The notes beneath the pieces are model-generated. The model did not search any database. It had not been told where the DNA came from and saw only the letters and a program-made list of their open reading frames with translations. From CAISIP01 sp038247175 (GTDB lineage: Bacteria > Pseudomonadota > Gammaproteobacteria > Burkholderiales > Burkholderiaceae_C), in assembly GCA_038247175.1 (NCBI GenBank), contig JBBRVD010000023.1, positions 1-30,706 on the forward strand: a stretch of 30,706 nt of DNA, written 5' to 3'. Below are positions 24,785-30,706 of this stretch, piece after piece (position 1 is the stretch's first letter; each line of letters opens with the position of its first letter). A program made the position numbers and the translations under genes.

Positions 24785-27070
24785 TTAGCCACGCCGCGGC
24801 GATCGGCCGCGTTTGCCGGCCGTCGTGCTGCGGGGCGCTGCCTTGCCCGAGGCCGCGGCTGACTTGCGTCCGCGTGCCGTCGGGTCGGAGCTGCTACGCG
24901 TCTTGCGCCGGGGCAGGCTGTCGACACCCGAGTCGTCCCTTCCCGCACGGGTGTGATTCTCGCCTGCTGCGGCCTTGTCCTTGGACGTTCGCGGCGGTAT
25001 TTCCTCGCCTTCACGCACCAGGCGAAAGTCGATGCGACGTCCATCGAGATCGACCCGGCTCACTTGCACACGCACCCGGGTGCCGATCGCATACCGGATA
25101 CCGGTGCGTTCTCCACGCAGTTCCTGGCGCAACTCGTCAAAGCGGAAATATTCGCCACCGAGTTCGGTGATGTGCACCAGGCCCTCGACATACATCGCAT
25201 CGAGCGTGACGAAGATGCCAAAGCTGGTCGCCGACGACACCATGCCGCCATATTCCTCGCCAAGGTGTTCGCGCATGTACTTGCATTTGAGCCAGGCCTC
25301 CACATCGCGGCTGGCTTCGTCGGCGCGGCGCTCATTGGCGCTGCAGTGCAGCCCCGCCGCTTGCCAGGCCAGGCCATCGGCCGACAACTTGCGTGGTTTG
25401 TCGCCCGCCGTCTTGGCACGTAGCACCGCGCTTTTCTCCAGGCGGCGCGACAACTTGGCGTGGGCCTCGCCCGGGGTCGGCAGCTCGGGCAGCGCATAGC
25501 GGCGCTTGCCCAGAATGGCCTTGATCACCCGGTGCACCAACAGGTCGGGATAACGCCGGATCGGGCTCGTGAAGTGGGTGTAGGCCTCGAACGCCAGACC
25601 GAAGTGGCCGCTGTTGCTCGGCGTGTAGATCGCCTGCTGCATGGAACGCAACAGCATGGAATGGATCTGCTGGGCATCCGGCCGGTCCTTGGTCGCCAGT
25701 GCAATAGCCTGGAAATCCCCCGGCTTGGGATCATCCCCAATCGACATGCCCACTCCCAGGGCCTTGAGATAACCGGACAGGATTTCCCGCTTCTCCGGCG
25801 TCGGGCCTTCGTGCACCCTATACAGGCCCGGATGCTTGCTCTGCAAGATGAAATCGGCGCTGCAGACATTGGCCGCCAGCATCGCCTCCTCGATCAGCTT
25901 GTGCGCATCGTTGCGCGTGCGCGGCATGATCTTCTCGATGCGACCACTCTCGTCGCAGACGATCTGCGTCTCGACTGTCTCGAAGTCCACCGCGCCACGC
26001 CGGTTGCGTGCAGCCGACAGCGCCCGATACACATCGTGCAGGTTCATCAGGTCGCCGATACGCTCCTTGCGGCGGGCCGCCTCGGGGCCCCGGGTATTGG
26101 CAAGAATGGCAGCGACCTCGGTGTAGGTAAAGCGTGCATGGCTCCACATCACAGCCGGATAGAACTGGTAGGCCGTCACCTCGCCGGTGGGATCGACGAA
26201 CATGTCGCAGACCATGCACAGGCGTTCGACTTCCGGGTTCAGCGAGCATAGTCCGTTGGAGAGTTTCTCCGGCAGCATGGGTATGACCCGACGCGGGAAA
26301 TACACGCTGGTGGCGCGGTCGTAGGCGTCGATGTCGATCGCCGCGCCGGTCTCCACATAATGGCTCACGTCAGCGATCGCGACCAGCAGTCGCCAGCCCT
26401 TGGTGGCCGACTTGCCACGCCCCATCGTCACGGGTTCGCAATACACGGCGTCATCGAAGTCGCGCGCATCTTCGCCATCGATCGTGACCAGCGCAATATC
26501 GGTCAGGTCGATGCGGTGCTTCTTGTCCTGCGGCCGCACCTTGTCCGGAAGGGTGCGGGCCTGTGCGATGCAGGCGTCGGAAAATTCATGCGGCACGCTG
26601 TACTTGCGCACCGCGATCTCGATCTCCATGCCCGGATCGTCGATTTCTCCGAGCACCTCCTTGATACGCCCCACCGGCTGGCCATACAGCGCCGGAGGTT
26701 CGACCAGGTCAACCACAACAACCTGCCCGGTCTTGGCTGTGCCGGTCGCGCCCTTGGGAATCAACACGTCCTGACCGTAACGCTTGTCCTCCGGCGCCAC
26801 CAGCCAGACCCCGCCCTCCTGCAGCAGGCGTCCGATGATCGGCTGGGGCGGGCGCTCGACGATCTCGACCACCCGACCCTCCGGCCGTCCCTTGCGGTCG
26901 TTGCGCACGATCCGGGCCTTGACCCGGTCCTTGTGCAGCACCGCACGCATCTCGTTGGGCGGCAGATAAATATCGGCCTCGCCGTCATCGCGTGCGACAA
27001 AACCATGTCCATCCCGGTGCCCCTGAATGGTCCCTTCAATTTCGTCCAGCACGGCGCTGGAAGTGTTCAA
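24785..27070 (-). CDS. rnr: Ribonuclease R, lacking the usual N-terminal helix-turn-helix region
   Basis: RNase R is a processive 3'-5' exoribonuclease that degrades structured RNA. From the first usable codon the protein is about 761 residues. It has two cold-shock domains (opening EGTIQGHRDGHGF), the RNB catalytic domain with the metal-binding DGEDARDFDDAVYC, HFTSPIRRYPDLLVHR, an S1 domain (GGMVSSATSFGIFVTLDAM), and a Lys/Arg/Ser-rich tail. E. coli and Burkholderia proteins carry about 70 residues before the first cold-shock domain (PIPSRE-type HTH); here that segment is absent because the open frame runs antisense into tRNA-Leu. The start is unclear. AAGGAG at 27090-27085 lies 14 bases before a TTG (27070, listed here) but only 5 before an ATC (27079). 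GTG at 27052 is a third option. Confidence 0.93.
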   Translation of the reverse strand: MNTSSAVLDEIEGTIQGHRDGHGFVARDDGEADIYLPPNEMRAVLHKDRVKARIVRNDRKGRPEGRVVEIVERPPQPIIGRLLQEGGVWLVAPEDKRYGQDVLIPKGATGTAKTGQVVVVDLVEPPALYGQPVGRIKEVLGEIDDPGMEIEIAVRKYSVPHEFSDACIAQARTLPDKVRPQDKKHRIDLTDIALVTIDGEDARDFDDAVYCEPVTMGRGKSATKGWRLLVAIADVSHYVETGAAIDIDAYDRATSVYFPRRVIPMLPEKLSNGLCSLNPEVERLCMVCDMFVDPTGEVTAYQFYPAVMWSHARFTYTEVAAILANTRGPEAARRKERIGDLMNLHDVYRALSAARNRRGAVDFETVETQIVCDESGRIEKIMPRTRNDAHKLIEEAMLAANVCSADFILQSKHPGLYRVHEGPTPEKREILSGYLKALGVGMSIGDDPKPGDFQAIALATKDRPDAQQIHSMLLRSMQQAIYTPSNSGHFGLAFEAYTHFTSPIRRYPDLLVHRVIKAILGKRRYALPELPTPGEAHAKLSRRLEKSAVLRAKTAGDKPRKLSADGLAWQAAGLHCSANERRADEASRDVEAWLKCKYMREHLGEEYGGMVSSATSFGIFVTLDAMYVEGLVHITELGGEYFRFDELRQELRGERTGIRYAIGTRVRVQVSRVDLDGRRIDFRLVREGEEIPPRTSKDKAAAGENHTRAGRDDSGVDSLPRRKTRSSSDPTARGRKSAAASGKAAPRSTTAGKRGRSPRRG

Positions 27071-27078
27071 ATTCTTGA

Positions 27079-27084
27079 TAGAAT
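27079..27084 (+). promoter_or_regulatory. Predicted tRNA-Leu promoter (-10 element)
   Basis: TAGAAT matches the sigma-70 -10 consensus at five of six positions and would start transcription near 27091, about 11 bases before the mature tRNA. A weak -35 (CTGGAA) lies 16 bp upstream at 27057-27062. The element overlaps the translation start region of rnr on the other strand. This is a prediction from sequence. Confidence 0.5.
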
Positions 27085-27101
27085 CTCCTTTTTCCTGAAA
27101 T

Positions 27102-27186
<85 letters not shown>

Positions 27187-27203
27187 AATTGTTGATCAAT
27201 GAC

Positions 27204-27232
27204 AGCCGTTGCAACCGCAGCGGCTTTTTTTT
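27204..27232 (+). terminator. Intrinsic terminator of tRNA-Leu
   Basis: AGCCGTTGC and GCAGCGGCT form a 9-bp stem with one G-U pair and an AACC loop (27204-27225), followed by eight T residues (27225-27232). It lies 17 bases after the CCA end of tRNA-Leu, in the same direction. Confidence 0.85.
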
Positions 27233-27310
27233 GTCCGGCCGGCGCGTGTGCAGCGGCCCTGTCGGTTGCCGGCCCGCCAGCGCCGAAACGGGCCTTGCAG
27301 CACCGCAGCG

Positions 27311-28717
27311 TCATATCGGAATGGCAAGCAGGTCATGGCCCTGCGTTGCGACTACACGGGCGCGTGTGAAATCGCCCACCTTGAGCGTCTTGCTGGCCTT
27401 CTCCGGAGGCAGCAGGCGAACAATGCCATCGATTTCCGGCGCATCGGCATAACTGCGTCCGATGCCGCCCTTGCGCCCCAGAGCGGGCGCGGAGTCCACC
27501 AGCACCTGCATTGTCGCGCCGACGCGGCGCTTGAGCCGCTCGATCGATACCTGTTCCGCCACTTCCATGAAGCGGGCGCGTCGCTCCTCGCGCAGCTCCG
27601 CCGGCAGCATGCCGTCCAGCTGATTGGCCGCGGCACCCTCGACCGCACTGTAGGCAAAACAGCCGGCGCGGTCGATCTGGGCTTCTCGCACGAATGCCAG
27701 CAGATGCCGGAATTCGGCCTCTGTTTCTCCCGGAAAGCCGGCGATGAAGGTGCTGCGCACCACCAGTTGCGGACATTGCGCACGCCACTGCTGGATCCGA
27801 TCGAGATTTCTCTCACCGCTGGCGGGCCGCTTCATGCGTTTGAGCACATCCGGATGGCTGTGTTGAAGAGGAACGTCCAGGTATGGGAGAACCTTGCCGG
27901 TGGCCATCAACGGAATCACGTCGTCGACGCTGGGATAGGGATACACATAATGCAGCCGTACCCAGGCGCCATGAGGCTCGGCAAGCTCACCCAAGGCCTG
28001 CACCAGATCGAGCATGCGCGTCTTGACCGGCTTGCCATCCCAGAAACCGGTGCGGTATTTGACATCGACACCATAGGCCGACGTGTCCTGGCTGACGATC
28101 AGCAACTCCTTGACGCCACCCTCGAACAAGGCACGAGCCTCGGTCAGCACATCGCCGACCGGGCGCGAGACCAGATCACCCCGCATCGAGGGAATGATGC
28201 AGAAGGTGCAGCGGTGGTTGCAACCTTCGCTGATCTTCAGGTAGGCATAGTGACGCGGCGTGAGCTTGATCCCGGCCACGCCGAACGCGTTCGGAATCAG
28301 GTCGATGAACGGGTCATGCGGCTTGGGCAGATTCTGGTGCACGGCATCCATGACCTCCTGTGTCGCATGCGGCCCTGTCACCGCCAGCACCTTCGGATGG
28401 ACCTGACGCACCAGATTGCCACCGTCGGCTGCCGATTTGGCCCCCAGGCAACCTGTCACGATCACCCTGCCGTTCTCGCTCAACGCCTCGCCGATCGAGT
28501 CGAGGCTTTCGCGCACAGCATCGTCGATGAAACCACAGGTGTTGACGATAACCAGGTCGGCTCCGGCAAGGGATCTGGAGGTCCGGTAACCCTCTGCGCT
28601 GAGTTGCGTCAGGATGAGCTCGGAATCGGTCAGTGCCTTGGGGCAACCCAGGCTGACGAAGCCGACAGTCGGTATCTTGGTCTTCGAAGACTCTTCAGGG
28701 GTGATCACATCTTGCAT
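27311..28717 (-). CDS. rimO: Ribosomal protein S12 methylthiotransferase RimO
   Basis: RimO is a radical-SAM enzyme that adds a methylthio group to Asp88 (beta carbon) of ribosomal protein S12. From the chosen ATG the protein is 468 residues. The N-terminal MTTase domain has the three Fe-S cysteines Cys25 (VSLGCPKALTDSE), Cys61 (NTCGFID) and Cys90 (TGCLGAK). The radical-SAM cluster motif is Cys166, Cys170 and Cys173 (EGCNHRCTFCIIPSMRGD). Conserved VPLQHSHPDVLKRMKRP follows, and a C-terminal TRAM domain. SMRGDLVSRP and SQDTSAYGVD favour RimO over MiaB. The ATG at 28717 has weak ribosome-binding sequence; it lies 28 bp after phaR in the same direction. Confidence 0.95.
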   Translation of the reverse strand: MQDVITPEESSKTKIPTVGFVSLGCPKALTDSELILTQLSAEGYRTSRSLAGADLVIVNTCGFIDDAVRESLDSIGEALSENGRVIVTGCLGAKSAADGGNLVRQVHPKVLAVTGPHATQEVMDAVHQNLPKPHDPFIDLIPNAFGVAGIKLTPRHYAYLKISEGCNHRCTFCIIPSMRGDLVSRPVGDVLTEARALFEGGVKELLIVSQDTSAYGVDVKYRTGFWDGKPVKTRMLDLVQALGELAEPHGAWVRLHYVYPYPSVDDVIPLMATGKVLPYLDVPLQHSHPDVLKRMKRPASGERNLDRIQQWRAQCPQLVVRSTFIAGFPGETEAEFRHLLAFVREAQIDRAGCFAYSAVEGAAANQLDGMLPAELREERRARFMEVAEQVSIERLKRRVGATMQVLVDSAPALGRKGGIGRSYADAPEIDGIVRLLPPEKASKTLKVGDFTRARVVATQGHDLLAIPI

Positions 28718-28745
28718 GTCGCTATTGTCGTTCCCCGCCCGTTCT

Positions 28746-29279
28746 TCAGCTCTTGAGACCAAAACTGGCCAGGACCTGCTCGGTCTGCTTCTGCATCTGC
28801 TCCTGCAACTGCGTCAGCAAGGCCTTGGATGGGTCCAGGTTGGATGCCAGCATGCCTTGCACCATCGGCATCTGCATGTTCATGAACTGCTTCCACATAT
28901 CCGGCGTCAACGCCTGCGACTGCTCGCTCATGCGCGACTGCACGTCCACCAGCGTCTGCATATTCTTTTCCAGGTAACCACCCATGAAACCTTGCATGGT
29001 GTGACCGTAGAAGCGAATCACGTTCGACAACACCGGCGCCGTGAACATCGGCGAACCGTTTGCCTCCTGCTCCAGGATGATCTGCAGCAGAATGCTGCGC
29101 GTCAGGTCTTGACCCGTCTTTGCATCGACTACAGCGAACGGTTCACAGTCCATGACCAGTTGCCTGACCTCGGCCAGCGTGATGTAGGCCGAACTATCGG
29201 TGTCGTACAAACGCCGATTGGGATACTTCTTGATGACCCGTTTGTCCTTGCCGGGGGTCTGCGCGTCTTTGCTGCTCAT
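28746..29279 (-). CDS. phaR: Polyhydroxyalkanoate synthesis repressor PhaR
   Basis: PhaR binds DNA and polyhydroxyalkanoate granules and represses phasin and its own gene until polymer is present. The 177-residue protein has the N-terminal DNA-binding domain with KRVIKKYPNRRLYDTDSSAYI (residues 13-33, quoted in part: KKYPNRRLYDT), then the granule-associated region with VIRFYGHTMQGFMGGYLEKN. A Met/Gln-rich helical C-terminus follows, usual for betaproteobacteria. The start ATG at 29279 has AAGGAA seven bases upstream. A -10-like TACAAT lies at 29445-29440 and a perfect inverted repeat lies in the leader. Its presence suggests the organism makes storage polyester; no pha synthesis genes are in the window. 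Confidence 0.93.
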   Translation of the reverse strand: MSSKDAQTPGKDKRVIKKYPNRRLYDTDSSAYITLAEVRQLVMDCEPFAVVDAKTGQDLTRSILLQIILEQEANGSPMFTAPVLSNVIRFYGHTMQGFMGGYLEKNMQTLVDVQSRMSEQSQALTPDMWKQFMNMQMPMVQGMLASNLDPSKALLTQLQEQMQKQTEQVLASFGLKS

Positions 29280-29378
29280 TGCGGGGTTCCTTCGGACCTG
29301 ACTGCGGCTCGCGTAACCGGAACATGCTGGCGAAACATCTGGACAGCGGGGCTGCGCGCGAAACCCCGGATGCTCCAA

Positions 29379-29396
29379 GGGTCCAGGACAGGACCC
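29379..29396. promoter_or_regulatory. Inverted repeat in phaR leader, possible operator
   Basis: GGGTCC-AGGACA-GGACCC is a perfect 6-6-6 inverted repeat about 100 bp upstream of the phaR start and about 35-55 bases after the predicted transcription start. PhaR proteins are known to autoregulate. Whether this repeat is the operator or simply an RNA hairpin cannot be told from sequence. Confidence 0.3.
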
Positions 29397-29439
29397 TCGC
29401 TGGCGGCGGACCGCGCAAGCACGGGTTTACCCCGCCGCC

Positions 29440-29445
29440 ATTGTA
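29440..29445 (-). promoter_or_regulatory. Possible phaR promoter (-10 element)
   Basis: On the minus strand the hexamer is TACAAT (five of six matches). No good -35 is visible at 17 bp. It would give a leader of about 150 nt. Support is weak beyond its placement in the phaR upstream region. Confidence 0.35.
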
Positions 29446-29486
29446 ATGGCGCATCCCGTCGACGCAGAAATGACCGAAACAGCCAT

Positions 29487-29509
29487 AAAAAAAGGCATCC
29501 GAAGATGCC
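29487..29509 (-). terminator. Intrinsic terminator downstream of tRNA-Val remnant
   Basis: On the minus strand GGCATC and GATGCC pair around a TTCG tetraloop and are followed by seven T residues (29493-29487). It lies 16 bases after the CCA end of the tRNA-Val fragment in the same direction, so it is the original terminator of the tRNA-Val gene. Confidence 0.88.
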
Positions 29510-29525
29510 GATGTTCAGGATTCCA

Positions 29526-29575
29526 TGGTGGGCGCGATTGGACTCGAACCAACGACCCCCACCATGTCAAGGTAG
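29526..29575 (-). other. 3' fragment of tRNA-Val(GAC): integration-site scar
   Basis: Read on the minus strand, the fragment runs from the anticodon stem CTACC, loop TTGACAT (anticodon GAC) and stem GGTGG through GGGTC, the T arm GTTGGTTCGAGTCCAAT, and the acceptor strand CGCGCCC to ACCA. The 5' acceptor strand and D arm are absent: upstream sequence has no GTAGCTCAG-type element. This is the pattern left when an element recombines into a tRNA gene and displaces its 3' part. The intact tRNA should lie at the other end of the element, outside the window. Confidence 0.85.
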
Positions 29576-29635
29576 GAAATTGGCACTTTGTTGGAGTTTG
29601 CCGGACGTCGTTTTCACTCTGTACAAAGGGAAATT

Positions 29636-30004
29636 ATGTCCGTTAGCGTCCAACAATATGCGATACGCCTTTCCGTACTTTTCCGTACATCGAGAAAACA
29701 CCATGTCACACCCGATCAGTACCGTGTCCGAGCAAAACTCAAGGCCCGCCGCGAGCCCTACTGGCATCGACTGAACAAGGGCTTCTACTTTGGGTTTCGC
29801 AAGATGACGCCGACAAGCCAGGGCCAGTGGATCATCAGGTCGATGGACGGCAACGCGGGCAAGGAGACGTACAAGACGCTCGGCGAGTTTGCCGATGTCG
29901 CGCCGGCCGACCGCTTTGATGCCGCCTCCAAGGAAACCGCAGGCGACTCGCAAGTTCACGGTTCTTCTGCGCAAAGAGCACATGCTGGCGCTCGGTTCAA
30001 ATGA
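29636..30004 (+). pseudogene. Truncated tyrosine integrase (N-terminal part)
   Basis: The product from ATG 29636 is 122 residues and contains RAKLKARREPYWHRLNKG followed by FYFGFRKMTPTSQGQWI and KTLGEFADVAPADRFDAAS. This is the N-terminal arm-binding domain of a tyrosine site-specific integrase family common in proteobacterial islands. Such enzymes are normally about 350-420 residues; the core-binding and catalytic (R-H-R-Y) domains are missing and similarity stops near 29930. The ATG has AGGGA five to six bases upstream. A second ATG at 29703 in another frame encodes MSHPISTVSEQ, which could be the original N-terminus joined to RAKLK by a one-base loss near 29730. The position beside the tRNA-Val scar supports an integration module, now inactive. 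Confidence 0.75.
29671..29688. repeat. Tandem TTCCGTAC repeat near integrase start
   Basis: TTCCGTAC occurs at 29671-29678 and again at 29681-29688, with a 10-bp period. A repeat at one helical turn, about 100 bp inside the scar, could be arm-type integrase or excisionase binding sites. Chance cannot be excluded. Confidence 0.4.
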
Positions 30005-30335
30005 TGTCGAGATAGTCATTGGCTGGGTTGAAGCCGCTGGGCGTGCGGGTGGACGTGTTGGGATTGCGTTGCGTGACGACTGTGTAAGTGGCATCGTTGA
30101 GCGTAGAGAGCGAAAACAGGGCGGTCAGGTAGTCCTTTGCGCGTTGCGCATCGTGGTCGAAATCCCTGGGATGCAGTCCAGGAACATACAGGCGACGCTT
30201 GTCGGCGCTTGCAACCGAATCTCCGGCTCCACTCGCGGGCGATGCCTCTTTGCGCCGGACGAAGTCGAGGAAATCAACGCCTTGCAGCAGTCGCGAGGCC
30301 GTGGTTCCGACTGCGTGCATTGCAAAGGATGCTTG
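29997..30335 (-). pseudogene. Unrecognised gene fragment (C-terminal part)
   Basis: A minus-strand frame of about 112 codons is open from a stop at 30336-30338 to TGA at 29997. It contains LLQGVDFLDFVRRKE, LYVPGLHPRDFDHDAQRAKD, TQRNPNTSTRTPSGFN and ends NDYLDII. The composition looks like real protein, but I do not recognise the family. The first in-frame ATG is at 30320, with no ribosome-binding site. Its end meets the end of the integrase remnant, and it lies in the same eroded stretch, so a decayed or truncated cargo gene is the best reading. A small intact gene is possible but less likely. Confidence 0.35.
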
Positions 30336-30562
30336 CTAGCCAAAACTGGCACCCGTCATACCCGCGTTGAAAACAGGTCGATAAGATGTCGGCCAGCAAG
30401 TGCTGTTAGGGTCCAGACACAACTCCGGGCGGGAATTGCCACCGATCACAGTAACCGCGTCCGAGCGCTCAGCAGGCCAAAAAACAAAAGCGGATTTTTT
30501 TCAAAGCGAGATTCTGAAGGACGGGTGACGATGTACGAAACCCACCGCCCGCGCGACCCAGT
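30336..30562. other. Intergenic stretch without recognisable gene
   Basis: These 227 bases lie between the unrecognised fragment and the LysR-type regulator. I see no convincing coding frame, tRNA or terminator. Base composition is lower in GC in places (A/T runs near 30475-30510), unlike the core genes to the left, which fits foreign or degraded DNA. Confidence 0.4.
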
Positions 30563-30706
30563 CTAGCGGCGACTGAATTTCTGTGCGGTCTCGCGCAGCA
30601 GCTGCACCAACCGCTGCGCCTGCGCCGGCAGTGCCGCGTCGCGCCGCGTGGTGATGCCCACATGGCGCTGCCACATGGAGCCCACGCCCTTGAGCGGACG
30701 CAGCAG
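30563..30706 (-). CDS. LysR-type transcriptional regulator, C-terminal end (partial)
   Basis: The last 47 residues of a minus-strand gene are visible, from the right window edge to TAG at 30563. They read LLRPLKGVGSMWQRHVGITT, then RRDAALPAQAQRLVQLLRET and AQKFSRR. The pattern of a hydrophobic strand, TRRDAALPAQ and an amphipathic LVQLLRE helix is typical of the end of a LysR effector-binding domain. The DNA-binding domain and target are outside the window, so the family call is moderate and no function can be given. Confidence 0.6.
   Translation of the reverse strand: MLRPLKGVGSMWQRHVGITTRRDAALPAQAQRLVQLLRETAQKFSRR

Noticed and set aside
28614..29774. Plus-strand open frame of 386 codons across phaR, the tRNA-Val scar and the integrase start
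   Set aside because: It is antisense to rimO/phaR for most of its length and crosses the terminator and tRNA remnant; only its last 24 codons (MSHPIS...) may be meaningful, as noted for the integrase.
29889..30566. Plus-strand 225-codon open frame
   Set aside because: It overlaps the integrase remnant out of frame and is antisense to the unrecognised fragment; no domain is visible.

Overview
The window is GC-rich chromosomal DNA from a Gram-negative bacterium, almost certainly a betaproteobacterium of the order Burkholderiales (Alcaligenaceae/Bordetella-like). The evidence is the uninterrupted gene order rpsB-tsf-pyrH-frr-uppS-cdsA-dxr-rseP-bamA-skp-lpxD-fabZ-lpxA-lpxB-rnhB-trmH-like, a phaR-rimO pair, and protein sequences that read as betaproteobacterial. 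The assignment rests on recognition, not on a database search.

Layout. (1) 1-3339, minus strand: carA and the first two thirds of carB, with a promoter carrying a perfect TATAAT at 3475-3480. (2) 3526-18599, minus strand: a 16-gene block for translation, isoprenoid and phospholipid synthesis and outer-membrane assembly. It runs from rpsB through tsf, pyrH and frr (translation and UMP synthesis), uppS, cdsA and dxr (carrier lipid, CDP-diacylglycerol, MEP pathway), rseP, bamA and skp (envelope stress and outer-membrane protein assembly), and lpxD, fabZ, lpxA and lpxB (lipid A), to rnhB and a TrmH-family methyltransferase. Many neighbours overlap or lie within about 20 bp. An intrinsic terminator sits between rpsB and tsf, and rpsB has an extended -10 promoter and a structured leader. 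(3) 18798-23967, plus strand: an amidase, a DadA-type D-amino acid dehydrogenase, a metallo-beta-lactamase-fold hydrolase and the bifunctional NAD(P)HX repair enzyme Nnr. (4) 23975-29279, minus strand: an SDR oxidoreductase, RNase R, RimO and PhaR. A plus-strand tRNA-Leu(CAG) lies between rnr and rimO.

(5) 29487 to the right end is the accessory part. A tRNA-Val(GAC) terminator and the 3' part of the tRNA-Val gene are cut off at the anticodon stem and followed at once by the N-terminal part of a tyrosine integrase. That integrase is broken after about 120 codons. Beyond it are an unrecognised minus-strand gene fragment and the C-terminus of a LysR-type regulator. This reads as one edge of an eroded genomic island or prophage that entered tRNA-Val.

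The window is mainly conserved housekeeping DNA, and I see no convincing new multi-gene system. The points most worth a second look are: RNase R without its usual N-terminal helix-turn-helix region and without a well-placed canonical start, packed against a divergent tRNA-Leu; the methionine in LpxA at the acyl-chain ruler position; the rpsB leader and rpsB-tsf terminator; and the tRNA-Val/integrase scar.
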